Numbered from the stretch's first letter, positions 8,850-17,319 are shown. The stretch: DNA of 64,000 nt from Microbacterium yannicii PS01 (GCF_000304335.1 NZ_CAJF01000004.1:102178-166177); one strand, 5' to 3'. Notes: generated from the sequence alone by a model not told the origin. Translations and numbers: made by a program.

Positions 8850-8957
8850 GCGCGCCGAACTCCTGAACAACCGGCGTCGAGGTCAGAGCTTCGTGCGAGA
8901 TTCGGCAGGTCTCGTCGCCGACCACGCGCTTTCTTCAGGAGTTGGGCTCCGGCGCGC
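8850..8957. repeat. Inverted-repeat element in the divergent maf/RNA methyltransferase spacer
   Basis: GCGCGCCG AACTCCTGAA at 8850-8867 is mirrored by TTCAGGAGTT at 8934-8943 and CGGCGCGC at 8950-8957. The 108-bp unit has two-part terminal inverted repeats and no coding capacity. It may be a small non-autonomous element or a large regulatory palindrome. Confidence 0.55.
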
Positions 8958-8961
8958 GGCC

Positions 8962-8967
8962 TAAGCT
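8962..8967 (+). promoter_or_regulatory. Leaderless -10 element for the RNA methyltransferase gene
   Basis: TAAGCT, six bases (CTTCAG), then GTG 8974. It supports the GTG as start. Confidence 0.6.
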
Positions 8968-8973
8968 CTTCAG

Positions 8974-10347
8974 GTGACCGAACCCGGCGAGACCATCGAC
9001 CTCGAGATCACCGACGTGGCGCACGGCGGCGTCTTCGTCGCCCGTCACGAGGGGCGCGTCGTCTTCGTGTCCGACGCGATCCCGGGTGAGCGGGTGCGGG
9101 CGCGGGTGACCGATGCGAGCAAGAAGTCGTTCTGGCGGGCCGAGACGGTCGAGGTGCTCGACGCCTCACCGCACCGTCAGCCGCACGTGTGGCGTCAGGC
9201 CGACGTCGATTTCGCTCCCGAGCAGCGTCCGGGCGGAGCGGACTTCGGCCACATCGCACTCGCGCATCAGCGAGAACTCAAACTCCGGGTGCTGCTCGAC
9301 GCACTGGAGCGCTTCGGCGGCATCGCCGAGCCCGCAGCCACCATGGCGACCGCGGGGCCCGCCCTGTCGGACGCTGCCGAGGTCCCCGACGACGAGACGC
9401 CGGACGGGACACGGTGGCGCACGCGTCTGAGCCTGCACGTCGACGATGCCGGGCGCGTCGGACCGTATGCGGCGCGCAGTCACCGCGTGATAGAGGTCGA
9501 CGGCCACCCTCTCGCCACGGCCGCGGTGGAACAGGCCGCCCTTGCCCTGCGGGGTCACCAGCCGGGCCGCATCGACCTGATCCAGCCCACGGACGGCCGC
9601 GTGCGCGTGCTGCCGCGGCCGGAGCGGCGAGCGGATGCTGCGCGCCCGCGTCGTCGCGGCAGGCCGGCGAAGTCGGGCCCCGCCGCACCGGCGCCCACGG
9701 CCGAGGTGGTCATCGAGCGCGTCGGCGGACGGGAGTTCCGCGTCGATGCCGGCGGATTCTGGCAGGTCCACCGCCTGGCGGCACACCGCCTGACGTCTGT
9801 CGTCTCGTCGAGACTGCGCAGCCTTGGACAGGCTCACGGAACAGGGTATGGACCGGTCATCGACCCTGACGCCTGGCACCTCGACCTCTACGGCGGCGTC
9901 GGACTCTTCGCCGCCACCCTCGGGGATCTCGGCGGTCCGTCGACGCGCGTGACGACCGTCGAGTCCGATTCCCGCGCCACCGAGCACGCCGGTGAGAACC
10001 TCGCCGAGTGGGTCGGCGCACGCGCCGAGACCGGGCGCGTCGACCGGTGGCTGGCGAAACTCGCGGACGAGGCATCCGTCACCGAACGCGAGCGTCTCGG
10101 ACGCGGTGTCGTCCTTCTCGACCCGCCGCGTGCGGGAGCCGGTCGCGAGGTCGTCGAACGCATCACGGAGCTGGCGCCGGCGACCGTCGTGTATGTGGCG
10201 TGCGATCCCGTCGCGCTCGCGCGCGACCTCTCGACGTTCCGTGACGGCGGGTACGAGCCTGCGTCGATCGACGCCTTCGACATCTTCCCGAATTCGCACC
10301 ACGTCGAGGCCGTGGCCGTCCTCACCCGGCACGGCGCACGTGGCTAG
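8974..10347 (+). CDS. TRAM-domain SAM-dependent RNA uridine methyltransferase (TrmA/RlmD family)
   Basis: A 457-residue m5U-type methyltransferase. A TRAM RNA-binding domain (about 1-65) precedes a Rossmann methyltransferase with DLYGGVGLF (SAM loop), LDPPRAGAG (382-390) and YVACDP (407-412; Cys410 is the expected nucleophile), with the general-base Glu in ITELAP. The four cysteines that bind a 4Fe-4S cluster in E. coli RlmD are absent, as in many actinobacterial members. The stretch at about 281-299 (LRSLGQAHGTGYGPVIDP) sits just before the SAM domain and is encoded by DNA closely resembling the dispersed CCTTCGACAGGCTCAGGGA repeat, so a repeat copy seems to have been domesticated inside the gene. 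Its target nucleotide (tRNA or rRNA) cannot be decided here. Confidence 0.88.
   Translation: MTEPGETIDLEITDVAHGGVFVARHEGRVVFVSDAIPGERVRARVTDASKKSFWRAETVEVLDASPHRQPHVWRQADVDFAPEQRPGGADFGHIALAHQRELKLRVLLDALERFGGIAEPAATMATAGPALSDAAEVPDDETPDGTRWRTRLSLHVDDAGRVGPYAARSHRVIEVDGHPLATAAVEQAALALRGHQPGRIDLIQPTDGRVRVLPRPERRADAARPRRRGRPAKSGPAAPAPTAEVVIERVGGREFRVDAGGFWQVHRLAAHRLTSVVSSRLRSLGQAHGTGYGPVIDPDAWHLDLYGGVGLFAATLGDLGGPSTRVTTVESDSRATEHAGENLAEWVGARAETGRVDRWLAKLADEASVTERERLGRGVVLLDPPRAGAGREVVERITELAPATVVYVACDPVALARDLSTFRDGGYEPASIDAFDIFPNSHHVEAVAVLTRHGARG
9822..9846 (+). repeat. Dispersed repeat copy embedded in a coding region
   Basis: CCTTGGACAGGCTCACGGA matches the dispersed intergenic unit CCTTCGACAGGCTCAGGGA at 17 of 19 positions. 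It is read in frame within the RNA methyltransferase and adds a short linker. Confidence 0.6.
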
Positions 10348-10350
10348 GCT
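10345..10350 (+). promoter_or_regulatory. Leaderless -10 element for the response regulator gene
   Basis: TAGGCT overlaps the end of the methyltransferase gene (stop at 10345-10347) and is followed by six bases (GGCGGC) and ATG 10357. Confidence 0.55.
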
Positions 10351-10356
10351 GGCGGC

Positions 10357-11034
10357 ATGACGCGCGTGGCCCTCATCGACGACCACGAGTCGGTTCGACT
10401 CGGACTGGCTGCTGCCTGTGCGCGGGCGGCGACCAAGAAGGTCGTCTTCTCGGGCAGCACCGTGACCGAGTACCTGTCGTGGCGCACGTCGACGTCGGCC
10501 GCGCCCGCCGACGTGGTCGTGCTCGATCTGACCCTGGGCGACGGCACGACGGTCACCGAGAACGTGCGACGCCTGGTCGTGGACGGTTCGAGCGTGATCA
10601 TCCACAGCGTCGCCGACCGCCCTGCGGCGGTGCGCGAGGCGCTCGCGGCGGGAGCCGCCGGCGTGGTGAGCAAGTCCTCGCCCATCGACGACGTCATCGC
10701 AGCGATTCGCACGGTGGCCCAGGGCGAGCCGCTGAACAACGTCGAATGGGCGAGCGCGGTCGAGGGCGACCGCGAGTTCGCCGACGCGCAGCTGTCGGCC
10801 CGCGAGCGCGACGTGCTGCGCCTCTACGCCGCCGGCCTTCCGCTGAAGGTCGTGGCCGAGAGGCTCGGCGTGGCGTACTCGACGGCCAAGGAAAACATCA
10901 CGCGCGTGCGTGTGAAGTACGTCGAGGTGGGTCGTCCCGCGCCGACGAAGGTGGATCTTCTGCGTCGCGCGATGGAGGACGGACTGCTGGCTGAATCGGC
11001 GGCGGACGCGGGGGATGTCGCGCGTGGCCGCTGA
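10357..11034 (+). CDS. LuxR-family response regulator
   Basis: A 225-residue NarL/FixJ-type regulator. The receiver domain shows the acidic pair Asp8-Asp9, phosphoacceptor Asp57 in VVVLDLTL and a Lys in GVVSKSS near residue 108. The C-terminal GerE-type helix-turn-helix (about 147-210) contains LSARERDVLRLYAAGLPLKVVAERLGV. Its end overlaps the histidine kinase start by 20 bases, so the two are co-translated. The DNA target is unknown. A membrane protein follows the kinase as a third member of the operon. Confidence 0.92.
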   Translation: MTRVALIDDHESVRLGLAAACARAATKKVVFSGSTVTEYLSWRTSTSAAPADVVVLDLTLGDGTTVTENVRRLVVDGSSVIIHSVADRPAAVREALAAGAAGVVSKSSPIDDVIAAIRTVAQGEPLNNVEWASAVEGDREFADAQLSARERDVLRLYAAGLPLKVVAERLGVAYSTAKENITRVRVKYVEVGRPAPTKVDLLRRAMEDGLLAESAADAGDVARGR

Positions 11035-12289
11035 CGGTCAGAGCGCGGTGCTCGACACCGCGTGGGCGCAGATTCCGCGCTCGCGCGAAGCGACATCGAG
11101 CACCGGATCGTTCACCCGTTCTCGCGTCGAGCGGATCATCTCGATCGCCGCCGCGTCGGGTTCCGTCCTGATCGGGACGCAGTCTTTCCTCGCGGCGCTG
11201 GCATCCACCGCCGAGCGGCCGGAATGGCGGCTCCCGCTCATGATCGTCGTGTTCGGCGCCCTCGCCGTCATGCTGCTCGCCTGTGCCTTCGGGCGAGCGG
11301 TCAAGGTCACCTCCGGGATCTTCGCGTGCGTTTACCTGCTGGCGCTCGCCGCGTGGCCCTTCGCCACTGCAGGCATCGAGCCGACGCCGCTGCCCGAGCC
11401 GTGGATCTGGTTCCTCGTGAACCTCGCGACGCTCGCGGCCGTCCTCGCGTTCCCCCTTCCCGTCCAGATCGGCTTCACGATCCTCGCGCCGCTGCTGTTC
11501 TACTTCGTGCGGCTGGTGCAGGGCGGCTTCGCGCCCGACTACTGGTTCGCCGTCGGGCTGGACGTGTCGTTCGCCCTCATCCTGGGCGGCGTCCTCGTGG
11601 CGCTCGGCTGGATGCTGCGGTCGGTGGCCGAGAACGTCGACGAGACGCGTGGACGGGCGGTCTCGTCCTACGCCCGGGCCGCCGCTGACGATGCCGCCGA
11701 GCAGGAGCGTGTGGCGGTCGCGGCTCTGATGCACGACAGCGTGCTGGCCGCTCTGATCGCCGCAGAGCGGGCGACGACGCCCCGGGAACGTGCCCTGGCT
11801 GCGACGATGGCGCGCGAGGCGCTCACCCGCCTGGCGAACACAGAGCAGGACGCGCACGAAGGCCCCGACGAGCCGCGCAAGCCCTCCCAGCTCGCGGACG
11901 ACATCGAGACCGCCGCAGCCGAGCTCGGCGCCGACATCGAGGTCCACCGTGAGATCTCGGCCGACAGCGGGCCCATACCCGGCCGCATCGCCCGTGCCCT
12001 CGCCCTGGCCACGACACAGGCGATCGCCAATGCGCTGCAGCACGCCGGCGGAGCGGGCCTCGGCGTCGCGGTGGTCGCCACACAGGATCGCGTGCGCGTG
12101 GAGGTGCACGACGCGGGTGAGGGCTTCGACCTCGAAGCGGTCCCCGACGACCGTCTCGGCATCCGCGCTTCGATCGTCGCACGCGTCGCCGCCGTCGGTG
12201 GATCGGCCGATCTCGAGACGGGGCCCCAGGGAACCACCGTCCGCCTCACCTGGCGCGGCGAGTCCTCGGTGATCGGAGTGGGTCCGTGA
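11015..12289 (+). CDS. Membrane sensor histidine kinase (HisKA_3/NarX-DesK type)
   Basis: A 424-residue kinase. Residues about 40-205 hold five or six membrane segments with almost no extracellular domain, which fits a sensor of membrane or envelope state. The dimerisation helix contains ALMHDSVLAALIAAE with the phosphoacceptor His240, and the ATPase domain ends with NALQHAG (N box), VHDAGEGFD (G1) and GLE-like GPQGTTVRLTW (G2). It is the partner of the overlapping response regulator. The ATG at 11015 lies inside the end of that gene; GTG 11024 is an alternative. It overlaps the next gene by four bases (GTGA). Confidence 0.88.
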   Translation: MSRVAADGQSAVLDTAWAQIPRSREATSSTGSFTRSRVERIISIAAASGSVLIGTQSFLAALASTAERPEWRLPLMIVVFGALAVMLLACAFGRAVKVTSGIFACVYLLALAAWPFATAGIEPTPLPEPWIWFLVNLATLAAVLAFPLPVQIGFTILAPLLFYFVRLVQGGFAPDYWFAVGLDVSFALILGGVLVALGWMLRSVAENVDETRGRAVSSYARAAADDAAEQERVAVAALMHDSVLAALIAAERATTPRERALAATMAREALTRLANTEQDAHEGPDEPRKPSQLADDIETAAAELGADIEVHREISADSGPIPGRIARALALATTQAIANALQHAGGAGLGVAVVATQDRVRVEVHDAGEGFDLEAVPDDRLGIRASIVARVAAVGGSADLETGPQGTTVRLTWRGESSVIGVGP

Positions 12290-13335
12290 TCAGTGTCAAG
12301 AAGATCCTGACGGTGCTCGCTCTCGCCTTCACCGCCTATCTCGCCGCCCGCGGGCTCTCGTGGACCGGCAACGTCCAGCAGCCACTCGTCATCATCGCGG
12401 CGCTGCTGTTCTACCTCGGCGTCACGTGGTTCTGCATCTTCCGCGACTCGGCGGCCGAGCCTTCGCCTGAACAGCCCGTCGGCGACGCGCCGCGGCACAC
12501 GCGGAGACTGCCCGTCTTCGCGCAGGTGCTCGCCCTCGTCTGCGCGGCCTCGGTGCCGAGCGCCATCTCGTGGGCGGTCGGGCCCGAAAACCGCACTGCT
12601 TCGTTCGGCACCTGGTACATCGGCGGGATGGGCGCGCTCATGGTGATCGTGATGGTCAGGCGCCGGCCGATCACCGCCTGGGTCGGCTTCGTGCTTCTCG
12701 CCATCGCGTCGATGGCGTGGATGGGCGCAGGAGACGCCATCGGCCTCGGCCTCCTGGGGTCTCTGGTGTGGCTCGTCGTGGCGCAGCTCGTGGCGTTCTC
12801 CGTCGACCGTGCGGCGCGTGACACGTCCCGCCTCACGCGGCTCCAGCGTGCGGCATCCGCGTGGCAGACCTCTCAGATCGTGCGCCAGCGGGAGCGGCGG
12901 ATCCAGGTTCAGAAGGCGCTCGCCGTCGCCGGACCGGTGCTCACCCGCACGGTTGCGCAAGCCGGCGATCTCTCGGACGAGGATCGCCTCGAGGCACGGC
13001 TCGCCGAAGGACGGCTGCGCGACGAGATGCGCGGCCCGCGCCTTCTCGACGACGACGTGCGCGCCGAGCTCGAGCGGGCTCGCCGGCGCGGCGCGAACGT
13101 CACGGTGCTGGACGAGGGCGGTCTGGACGACCTCGACGACGAGACCCTCTCCCTGATCCGCGTCCAGCTCGCCGAGACTCTGCGCGCGGCGACGTCGGAC
13201 CGTCTCTACATCCGCACGTCACCCGATGCGCGCGTCGCCGTCACGGTCGTGGGCCGTTCACCTTCGGTCGGCGCTCCCAGCGACGAGGACGCCGTGGACC
13301 TGTGGCGCGAGATCGCGCACCCCGGCCGGGCCTGA
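12286..13335 (+). CDS. Membrane protein of a two-component operon, function unknown
   Basis: I do not recognise a named family. The 349-residue protein has about five or six hydrophobic segments between residues 5 and 175, then a charged cytoplasmic region of some 170 residues rich in Arg, Glu and Asp (190-300 probably helical) and ending in a small beta-rich part (RLYIRTSPDARVAVTVVG). Translation is coupled to the kinase by a GTGA overlap, and no further gene follows. The architecture mimics a sensor kinase whose catalytic domain has been replaced, so an accessory sensor or signalling partner of the kinase/regulator pair is the best guess. Confidence 0.75.
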   Translation: MISVKKILTVLALAFTAYLAARGLSWTGNVQQPLVIIAALLFYLGVTWFCIFRDSAAEPSPEQPVGDAPRHTRRLPVFAQVLALVCAASVPSAISWAVGPENRTASFGTWYIGGMGALMVIVMVRRRPITAWVGFVLLAIASMAWMGAGDAIGLGLLGSLVWLVVAQLVAFSVDRAARDTSRLTRLQRAASAWQTSQIVRQRERRIQVQKALAVAGPVLTRTVAQAGDLSDEDRLEARLAEGRLRDEMRGPRLLDDDVRAELERARRRGANVTVLDEGGLDDLDDETLSLIRVQLAETLRAATSDRLYIRTSPDARVAVTVVGRSPSVGAPSDEDAVDLWREIAHPGRA

Positions 13336-13477
13336 CCGGTTCTTCCGCGGTCCGGCGCGCCGGCCGATCGATGATGCACGTCCATCGCACCAGGCCGCGC
13401 GGCATCCGCTCGCAGACAAATCTCGTCCCCCGTCCGACAGGGGGAGGGGAAGTCGGACGGAGGACGGAATCGAAAGA

Positions 13478-13510
13478 GGCGAGGGGCGGCGAAGCCGCCC
13501 GCCCCTCGCC
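13478..13510 (-). terminator. Hairpin terminator candidate, carboxylase side
   Basis: GGCGAGGGGCG pairs with CGCCCCTCGCC around an inner GGC-GAA-GCC. On the minus strand the stem is followed by TCTTTCG, a short U-containing tail, so it probably ends the accD-accE transcript. Confidence 0.55.
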
Positions 13511-13512
13511 TA

Positions 13513-13539
13513 GCGGACGGTTACCCGAAAACCGTCCGC
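13513..13539 (+). terminator. Hairpin terminator candidate, two-component operon side
   Basis: A perfect 10-bp stem GCGGACGGTT/AACCGTCCGC with a seven-base loop (ACCCGAA). No U-tract follows, so its role may be RNA stabilisation or Rho-assisted termination. Confidence 0.45.
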
Positions 13540-13691
13540 GTGGCCGAATCCGGGTAGTCCGCAGAGCGGAGGTCGGATCAGCCGAACGCAGAAGCGTTCC
13601 AGCGGTTCAAGTATCGCCGGGATGCAAGCGCGGCGTCTGTAGGTATTTCGGGGGACAAGAGTGTCCTATGATTCGTCCTCCGCCAAGAGGG

Positions 13692-13922
13692 TCAGAAGCG
13701 CGATCCGCCCCAGCCGAGGTCGCGGCGCAGGGGCTCGCGCAGGGCTCGCTGCGAGACCGACCAGGCGCTTCGCTCGCGACGATCGTCGGCCACCGCCTCG
13801 GCGGCCTCGCCGGTGTACGCCTCGGTCACGACGGCGATGAGCGCCGCGAGCTCCACCTCGGAGGGCGCGCCGCGCCGCACGTCGATCGCGACGTGCTCGG
13901 CCTCGTCATCCGCGAGCGTCAC
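13692..13922 (-). CDS. Acyl-CoA carboxylase epsilon subunit (AccE/PccE)
   Basis: A 76-residue protein starting at GTG 13922, 28 bases after the beta-subunit stop. It fits the small actinobacterial epsilon subunit: an N-terminal IDVRRGAPSEVELAALIAVV segment (13-32; the family reads V-x-R-G-x-P-x-x-E-E-L-A-A-L) and a C-terminal basic Trp-containing tail (SAWSVSQRALREPLRRDLGWGGSRF). Epsilon subunits bridge and stimulate the alpha and beta chains of acyl-CoA carboxylases in Streptomyces and Mycobacterium. The position next to a propionyl/acetyl-CoA carboxylase beta gene supports this call. Confidence 0.82.
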   Translation of the reverse strand: MTLADDEAEHVAIDVRRGAPSEVELAALIAVVTEAYTGEAAEAVADDRRERSAWSVSQRALREPLRRDLGWGGSRF

Positions 13923-13950
13923 AGGCCTGCCCCGCTGTCCAGGCGGCCGA

Positions 13951-15540
13951 TCACAGCGGGATGTTCCCGTGCTTCTTGGGCGGCAGGCTCGCGCGCTTGC
14001 CGCGAAGGGCGCGCAGAGCCTTCGCGATGGAGACCCGCGTCTGCGCCGGCTCGATGATGCCGTCGAGCTCGCCCCGCTCGGCGGCGAGGAAGGGAGACGC
14101 CACGTTGTACGTGTACTCGTTGGCCAGGCGCGTGCGCACCGCGGCGACGTCCTCACCGGCTTCTTCGGCCCGCTTGATCTCGCCGCGGTAGAGGATGTTG
14201 ACCGCGCCCTGACCGCCCATGACGGCGATCTCGGCCGTCGGCCAGGCGAGGTTGATGTCGGCGCCGAGCTGCTTGGAGCCCATGACGATGTAGGCACCGC
14301 CATAGGCCTTGCGCAGGATCACCGTGACCAGCGGCACGGTAGCCTCGGCGTAGGCGTACAGCAGCTTCGCGCCGCGGCGAATCACGCCGGTCCACTCCTG
14401 GTCGGTGCCCGGGAGGTATCCGGGAACGTCGACCAGCGTGACGATCGGGAGCGAGAACGCGTCGCAGAAGCGCACGAAGCGACTGGCCTTCTCGCCGGCC
14501 TCGATGTTCAGGGTGCCGGCCATCTGCGACGGCTGGTTGGCGATGATCCCGACGCTGCGCCCTTCGACGCGTCCGAAGCCGATCACGATGTTCGGCGCGA
14601 ACAGCGGCTGCACCTCGAGGAAGTCTTCGGCATCGACGATCCCGCGGATCACCTGGTGGATGTCGTACGGCTGATTCGGCGAGTCGGGGATGATCGCATT
14701 CAGGGCCCGATCGGCATCCGTCGTCTCGAACTCGAACTCCGTCTCGTAGACGGGCAGCTCGGCGAGGTTGTTGTCGGGAAGGAAGCCGAGCATCGTGCGG
14801 ACGTAGTCGATCGCGTCGTCCTCGTCCTCGGCGAGGTAGTGCGCGACGCCGGAGCGGGTGTTGTGCGTGTACGCGCCCCCGAGCTCTTCCATCCCGACGT
14901 CCTCGCCGGTGACGGTCTTGATCACATCGGGGCCGGTGACGAACATCTGGCTCGTCTTGTCGACCATGACGACGAAGTCGGTGAGGGCGGGGGAGTACAC
15001 CGCGCCGCCCGCTGCCGGTCCCATGATGATGGAGATCTGCGGGATCACGCCGGACGCCTGCGTGTTCAGGCGGAAGATCTCGCCGTACTTGCCGAGCGCG
15101 ACGACGCCCTCCTGGATGCGCGCGCCACCCGAGTCGAGGATTCCCACGATCGGGATGCCGGAGCGCAGCGCGAACTCCATGACCTTGATGATCTTCTCGC
15201 CCGCGACCTCGCCCAGCGATCCGCCGAACGTCGAGAAGTCCTGCGAGTACACCGCGACGGTGCGACCGTGGATCGTGCCGACGCCGGTGACGACGGAGTC
15301 GCCGTAGGGGCGGGAGCGGTCCATGCCGAAGGCGGTCGTGCGGTGCCGCACGTACTCGTCGAGCTCGACGAAGCTGCCGGGATCGACGAGCTGCTCGATG
15401 CGCTCGCGCGCCGTGCCCTTGCCCTTCGCGTGCTGCTTCTGCTTGGCAACCGTCTCGGCGTCGAGGACGGCCTCTTGATAGCGGGCGCGGAGGTCGGCGA
15501 TCTTGCCGGCGGTCGTGAAGAGGTCGGGCTGATCGGTCAC
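13951..15540 (-). CDS. Acyl-CoA carboxylase beta chain (carboxyltransferase)
   Basis: A 529-residue carboxyltransferase of the AccD5/PccB family that moves CO2 from carboxybiotin to propionyl- or acetyl-CoA to make methylmalonyl- or malonyl-CoA. Typical segments are [16 protein letters not shown] near the N terminus, GARIQEGV, the oxyanion glycines [13 protein letters not shown], and in the C-terminal half [28 protein letters not shown] and [18 protein letters not shown] 15540 is chosen because TAGGGT lies seven bases before it; the next upstream GTG (15549) would overlap that hexamer. The epsilon subunit follows, and the biotin ligase gene diverges upstream, so carboxylase and its biotinylation enzyme share one intergenic region. 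Confidence 0.94.
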   Translation of the reverse strand: MTDQPDLFTTAGKIADLRARYQEAVLDAETVAKQKQHAKGKGTARERIEQLVDPGSFVELDEYVRHRTTAFGMDRSRPYGDSVVTGVGTIHGRTVAVYSQDFSTFGGSLGEVAGEKIIKVMEFALRSGIPIVGILDSGGARIQEGVVALGKYGEIFRLNTQASGVIPQISIIMGPAAGGAVYSPALTDFVVMVDKTSQMFVTGPDVIKTVTGEDVGMEELGGAYTHNTRSGVAHYLAEDEDDAIDYVRTMLGFLPDNNLAELPVYETEFEFETTDADRALNAIIPDSPNQPYDIHQVIRGIVDAEDFLEVQPLFAPNIVIGFGRVEGRSVGIIANQPSQMAGTLNIEAGEKASRFVRFCDAFSLPIVTLVDVPGYLPGTDQEWTGVIRRGAKLLYAYAEATVPLVTVILRKAYGGAYIVMGSKQLGADINLAWPTAEIAVMGGQGAVNILYRGEIKRAEEAGEDVAAVRTRLANEYTYNVASPFLAAERGELDGIIEPAQTRVSIAKALRALRGKRASLPPKKHGNIPL

Positions 15541-15547
15541 GGATTCC

Positions 15548-15553
15548 ACCCTA
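15548..15553 (-). promoter_or_regulatory. Leaderless -10 element for the carboxylase beta gene
   Basis: TAGGGT on the minus strand, seven bases (GGAATCC), then GTG 15540. Confidence 0.55.
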
Positions 15554-15619
15554 TCGGCGGGTCCCCGCCATCCGTTGGAGGGTTCGCACAAGGGGCCGCG
15601 GCATCCGCTGTCGATGCCG

Positions 15620-15704
15620 TCCCTGAGTACTCCTCTCCATTTCCGTGCGCGCTCCTCTCCGTTCCGTGAGCGCTCCTCTCCGGTCCCTGAGCCTGTCGAA
15701 GGGA
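15620..15704 (+). repeat. TCCCTGAG...GAAGGGA repeat cluster 1
   Basis: It begins with TCCCTGAG, passes through three related CTCCTCTCC units with TTCCGTG or TTCCGTGAG between them, and ends in the full unit TCCCTGAGCCTGTCGAAGGGA. The layout looks like local expansion of one half of a dispersed palindrome. It lies in the divergent accD/birA spacer. Confidence 0.65.
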
Positions 15705-15731
15705 CGGATGCCGCGGCCCGCCGCTCGCGGG

Positions 15732-15737
15732 TAGCGT
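15732..15737 (+). promoter_or_regulatory. Leaderless -10 element for birA
   Basis: TAGCGT, seven bases (GTCGGAC), then ATG 15745. Because the hexamer overlaps the alternative GTG at 15736, that upstream codon is unlikely to be the start. Confidence 0.55.
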
Positions 15738-15744
15738 GTCGGAC

Positions 15745-16542
15745 ATGCCGATCCCCGAGCACGGATATCCCCGCACCGCCGCCGTCAGCCCGCGCGTGCA
15801 GGTCGTCGAGACCACCGAATCGACCAACGCCGACGTCGTCCGCCACATCGTCGAGTCGCCCGAGGACTGGCCGCACCTCTCGGTGCTGCTCACCACCGAT
15901 CAGCGTGCCGGCCGGGGTCGCCTCGACCGCACGTGGGTCACGCCGCCGGGAACCGCGCTCGCCGTCTCGACCGTCGTGCGCGTGTCGGCCGTCCCCAATG
16001 AGTCGCGCGGATGGATTCCGCTGATCGCCGGCGCCGCCATGACCCGGGCGATCCGAGAACAGGTGCCGCCGAGCGGTCATTCGGTGGCGCTCAAGTGGCC
16101 GAACGACGTCCTCCTCGATGCCGGAAAAGTGTGCGGCATCCTCGCCGAGGTCGTGCCGGGGCACCCGGACGTCGTCGTCATCGGCTCGGGAGTCAACACT
16201 CGGATGCCGCGCACCGATCTTCCGGTCGCCACCGCCACATCGTTCGAGGCAGTGGGCCTCGAGTGCGACGAGGACCGACTGCTCGCCGACTACCTCGGTG
16301 CGCTCGACGAGATGCTCGGCGTGCTCATCGGCGCCCGCGGGAACGCGGTCGCCGCCGGACTGCTCGCCGACATCGAGTCGCTGTGCAGCACCATCGGCAG
16401 CGACGTCGCCGTCTCGCTGCCCGATGGCGAAACCCTGCGGGGGCGTGCGACGCGCATCGACGCGGACGGCCGGCTCGTCGTCGAGCAGGAGTCCGAGTTC
16501 GAGTCGGCCGTCTCGGCCGGCGACGTCGTGCACGTTCGCTGA
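15745..16542 (+). CDS. birA: Biotin-[acyl-CoA carboxylase] ligase
   Basis: A 265-residue class I biotin protein ligase that activates biotin as biotinyl-AMP and attaches it to the carrier lysine of the carboxylase alpha chain. Numbering from ATG 15745, GRGRLDRTW (about 56-64) binds biotinyl-AMP, KWPNDV is at 117-122 and KVCGILAE at 128-135 (catalytic Lys128). A C-terminal SH3-like domain (about 215-265) is present. There is no N-terminal helix-turn-helix, so it is not a repressor like E. coli BirA. It is divergent from the carboxylase beta gene, its functional partner. Confidence 0.94.
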   Translation: MPIPEHGYPRTAAVSPRVQVVETTESTNADVVRHIVESPEDWPHLSVLLTTDQRAGRGRLDRTWVTPPGTALAVSTVVRVSAVPNESRGWIPLIAGAAMTRAIREQVPPSGHSVALKWPNDVLLDAGKVCGILAEVVPGHPDVVVIGSGVNTRMPRTDLPVATATSFEAVGLECDEDRLLADYLGALDEMLGVLIGARGNAVAAGLLADIESLCSTIGSDVAVSLPDGETLRGRATRIDADGRLVVEQESEFESAVSAGDVVHVR

Positions 16543-16638
16543 GCCGGGTCGTTTCGGATTCGCGGCGTACACCCGTCGGCCCGGGTGCGACGGCATCCCC
16601 TCGACGCGGCCCCAGTCGGGGCCGTCAGAGCGCGGCCA

Positions 16639-17313
16639 TCACAGATCGGTGAAGTCGTTGGAGGGCGTCCACATACGGTCGACTTCATCGCCGGTGAGCG
16701 AGAGGCCGATGAATTCGGCACCGACTTCTCCGGGCCTGCTGAGCGAATCCGTTCCCGGAACTGCTCGCATGCCGAGATTGACGGTGTCGACGACGCCGTC
16801 GCCGTCGCTGTCCCCCTCGCCCCAGCCGCCCGCTGCGATCACCTCGGCACGGGTCGAGCCGACTTTGATCCCCTCGGCGGTGATCACGTCTGCGTCGCCC
16901 ACCGCTGGACTGAGGAACGTCACTGACGTCGGACCCCCGTCGAAACTCGCGACGGTGACATCCGCCCATGTGAAAGAGGTGCCGAAAAGGTCGCCGTTGC
17001 CCCTCGGGTCCTCGATGTCTTCTCGAGCCGGGGGCTGACCCGTGAGTTCCTCGATCAGCGCAACGAGCGACTCGGCCTGATCCAAAGTGAAGACATCCGT
17101 GCGGCCGTCATGCGTGTACTCGATCGCGTCGAGGGTGACGACGAGCTCATCAGCCGAAGTGTCCGAATCCAGGGGTGTGGGAGCAGGATCGGGCAGCGGC
17201 CGAATCGTCGGCGCGGCGGCGGTGCTCGTCGGGTCGCTCGAGGCGGCTCCCGCGCACCCCGTGAGCAGGAACGGAATCAACAGGATCGACGTGAGCATCG
17301 GGCGAGCGCGCAT
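16639..17313 (-). CDS. Putative lipoprotein, function unknown
   Basis: A 224-residue secreted protein with a lipoprotein signal: basic MRARP, hydrophobic core and lipobox LLTGC with Cys20. A Pro/Thr/Ser-rich linker (21-50) leads to an acidic globular domain. The segment GIKVGSTRAEVIAAGG is followed by GDSDGDGVVD (about 169-178), which resembles a calcium-binding DxDxDG loop. The ATG at 17313 is supported by TAGGTT six bases upstream. It is a single gene transcribed against its neighbours birA and the PH-domain gene. I do not recognise a family. Confidence 0.75.
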   Translation of the reverse strand: MRARPMLTSILLIPFLLTGCAGAASSDPTSTAAAPTIRPLPDPAPTPLDSDTSADELVVTLDAIEYTHDGRTDVFTLDQAESLVALIEELTGQPPAREDIEDPRGNGDLFGTSFTWADVTVASFDGGPTSVTFLSPAVGDADVITAEGIKVGSTRAEVIAAGGWGEGDSDGDGVVDTVNLGMRAVPGTDSLSRPGEVGAEFIGLSLTGDEVDRMWTPSNDFTDL

Positions 17314-17319
17314 CGATCC

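Larger units (their letters stand above)
13336..13691. other. Long convergent intergenic region with strong hairpins
   Basis: This 356-bp gap separates the two-component operon from the convergent carboxylase genes. It contains two back-to-back stem-loops (13478-13510 and 13513-13539), a small GGACA/TGTCC hairpin at 13653-13666 and a TATGAT hexamer at 13667-13672. I see no open reading frame with family features and no tRNA. Beyond termination, a structured RNA is possible but not shown. Confidence 0.5.

Noticed and set aside
6265..8964. 899-residue plus-strand frame
   Set aside because: It is antisense to the carboxylase alpha and maf genes, is dominated by Asp/Arg/Gly/Val of high-GC shadow frames and shows no family motif.
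13590..13620. tRNA-like GGTTCAAGTATCGCC
   Set aside because: It resembles a T-loop, but the flanking bases do not pair and no acceptor or anticodon stems can be drawn.
13336..13691. RNase P RNA, tmRNA or 6S RNA
   Set aside because: The conserved core sequences of these RNAs are not visible, so I only note a structured region.
15736..15744. GTG 15736 as the birA start
   Set aside because: It overlaps the TAGCGT hexamer that sits seven bases before ATG 15745, so the shorter protein is preferred.
13951..16596. Extended 881-residue reading for the carboxylase beta chain
   Set aside because: The upstream 350 codons are antisense to birA; the family start and the -10 element both place the start at 15540.
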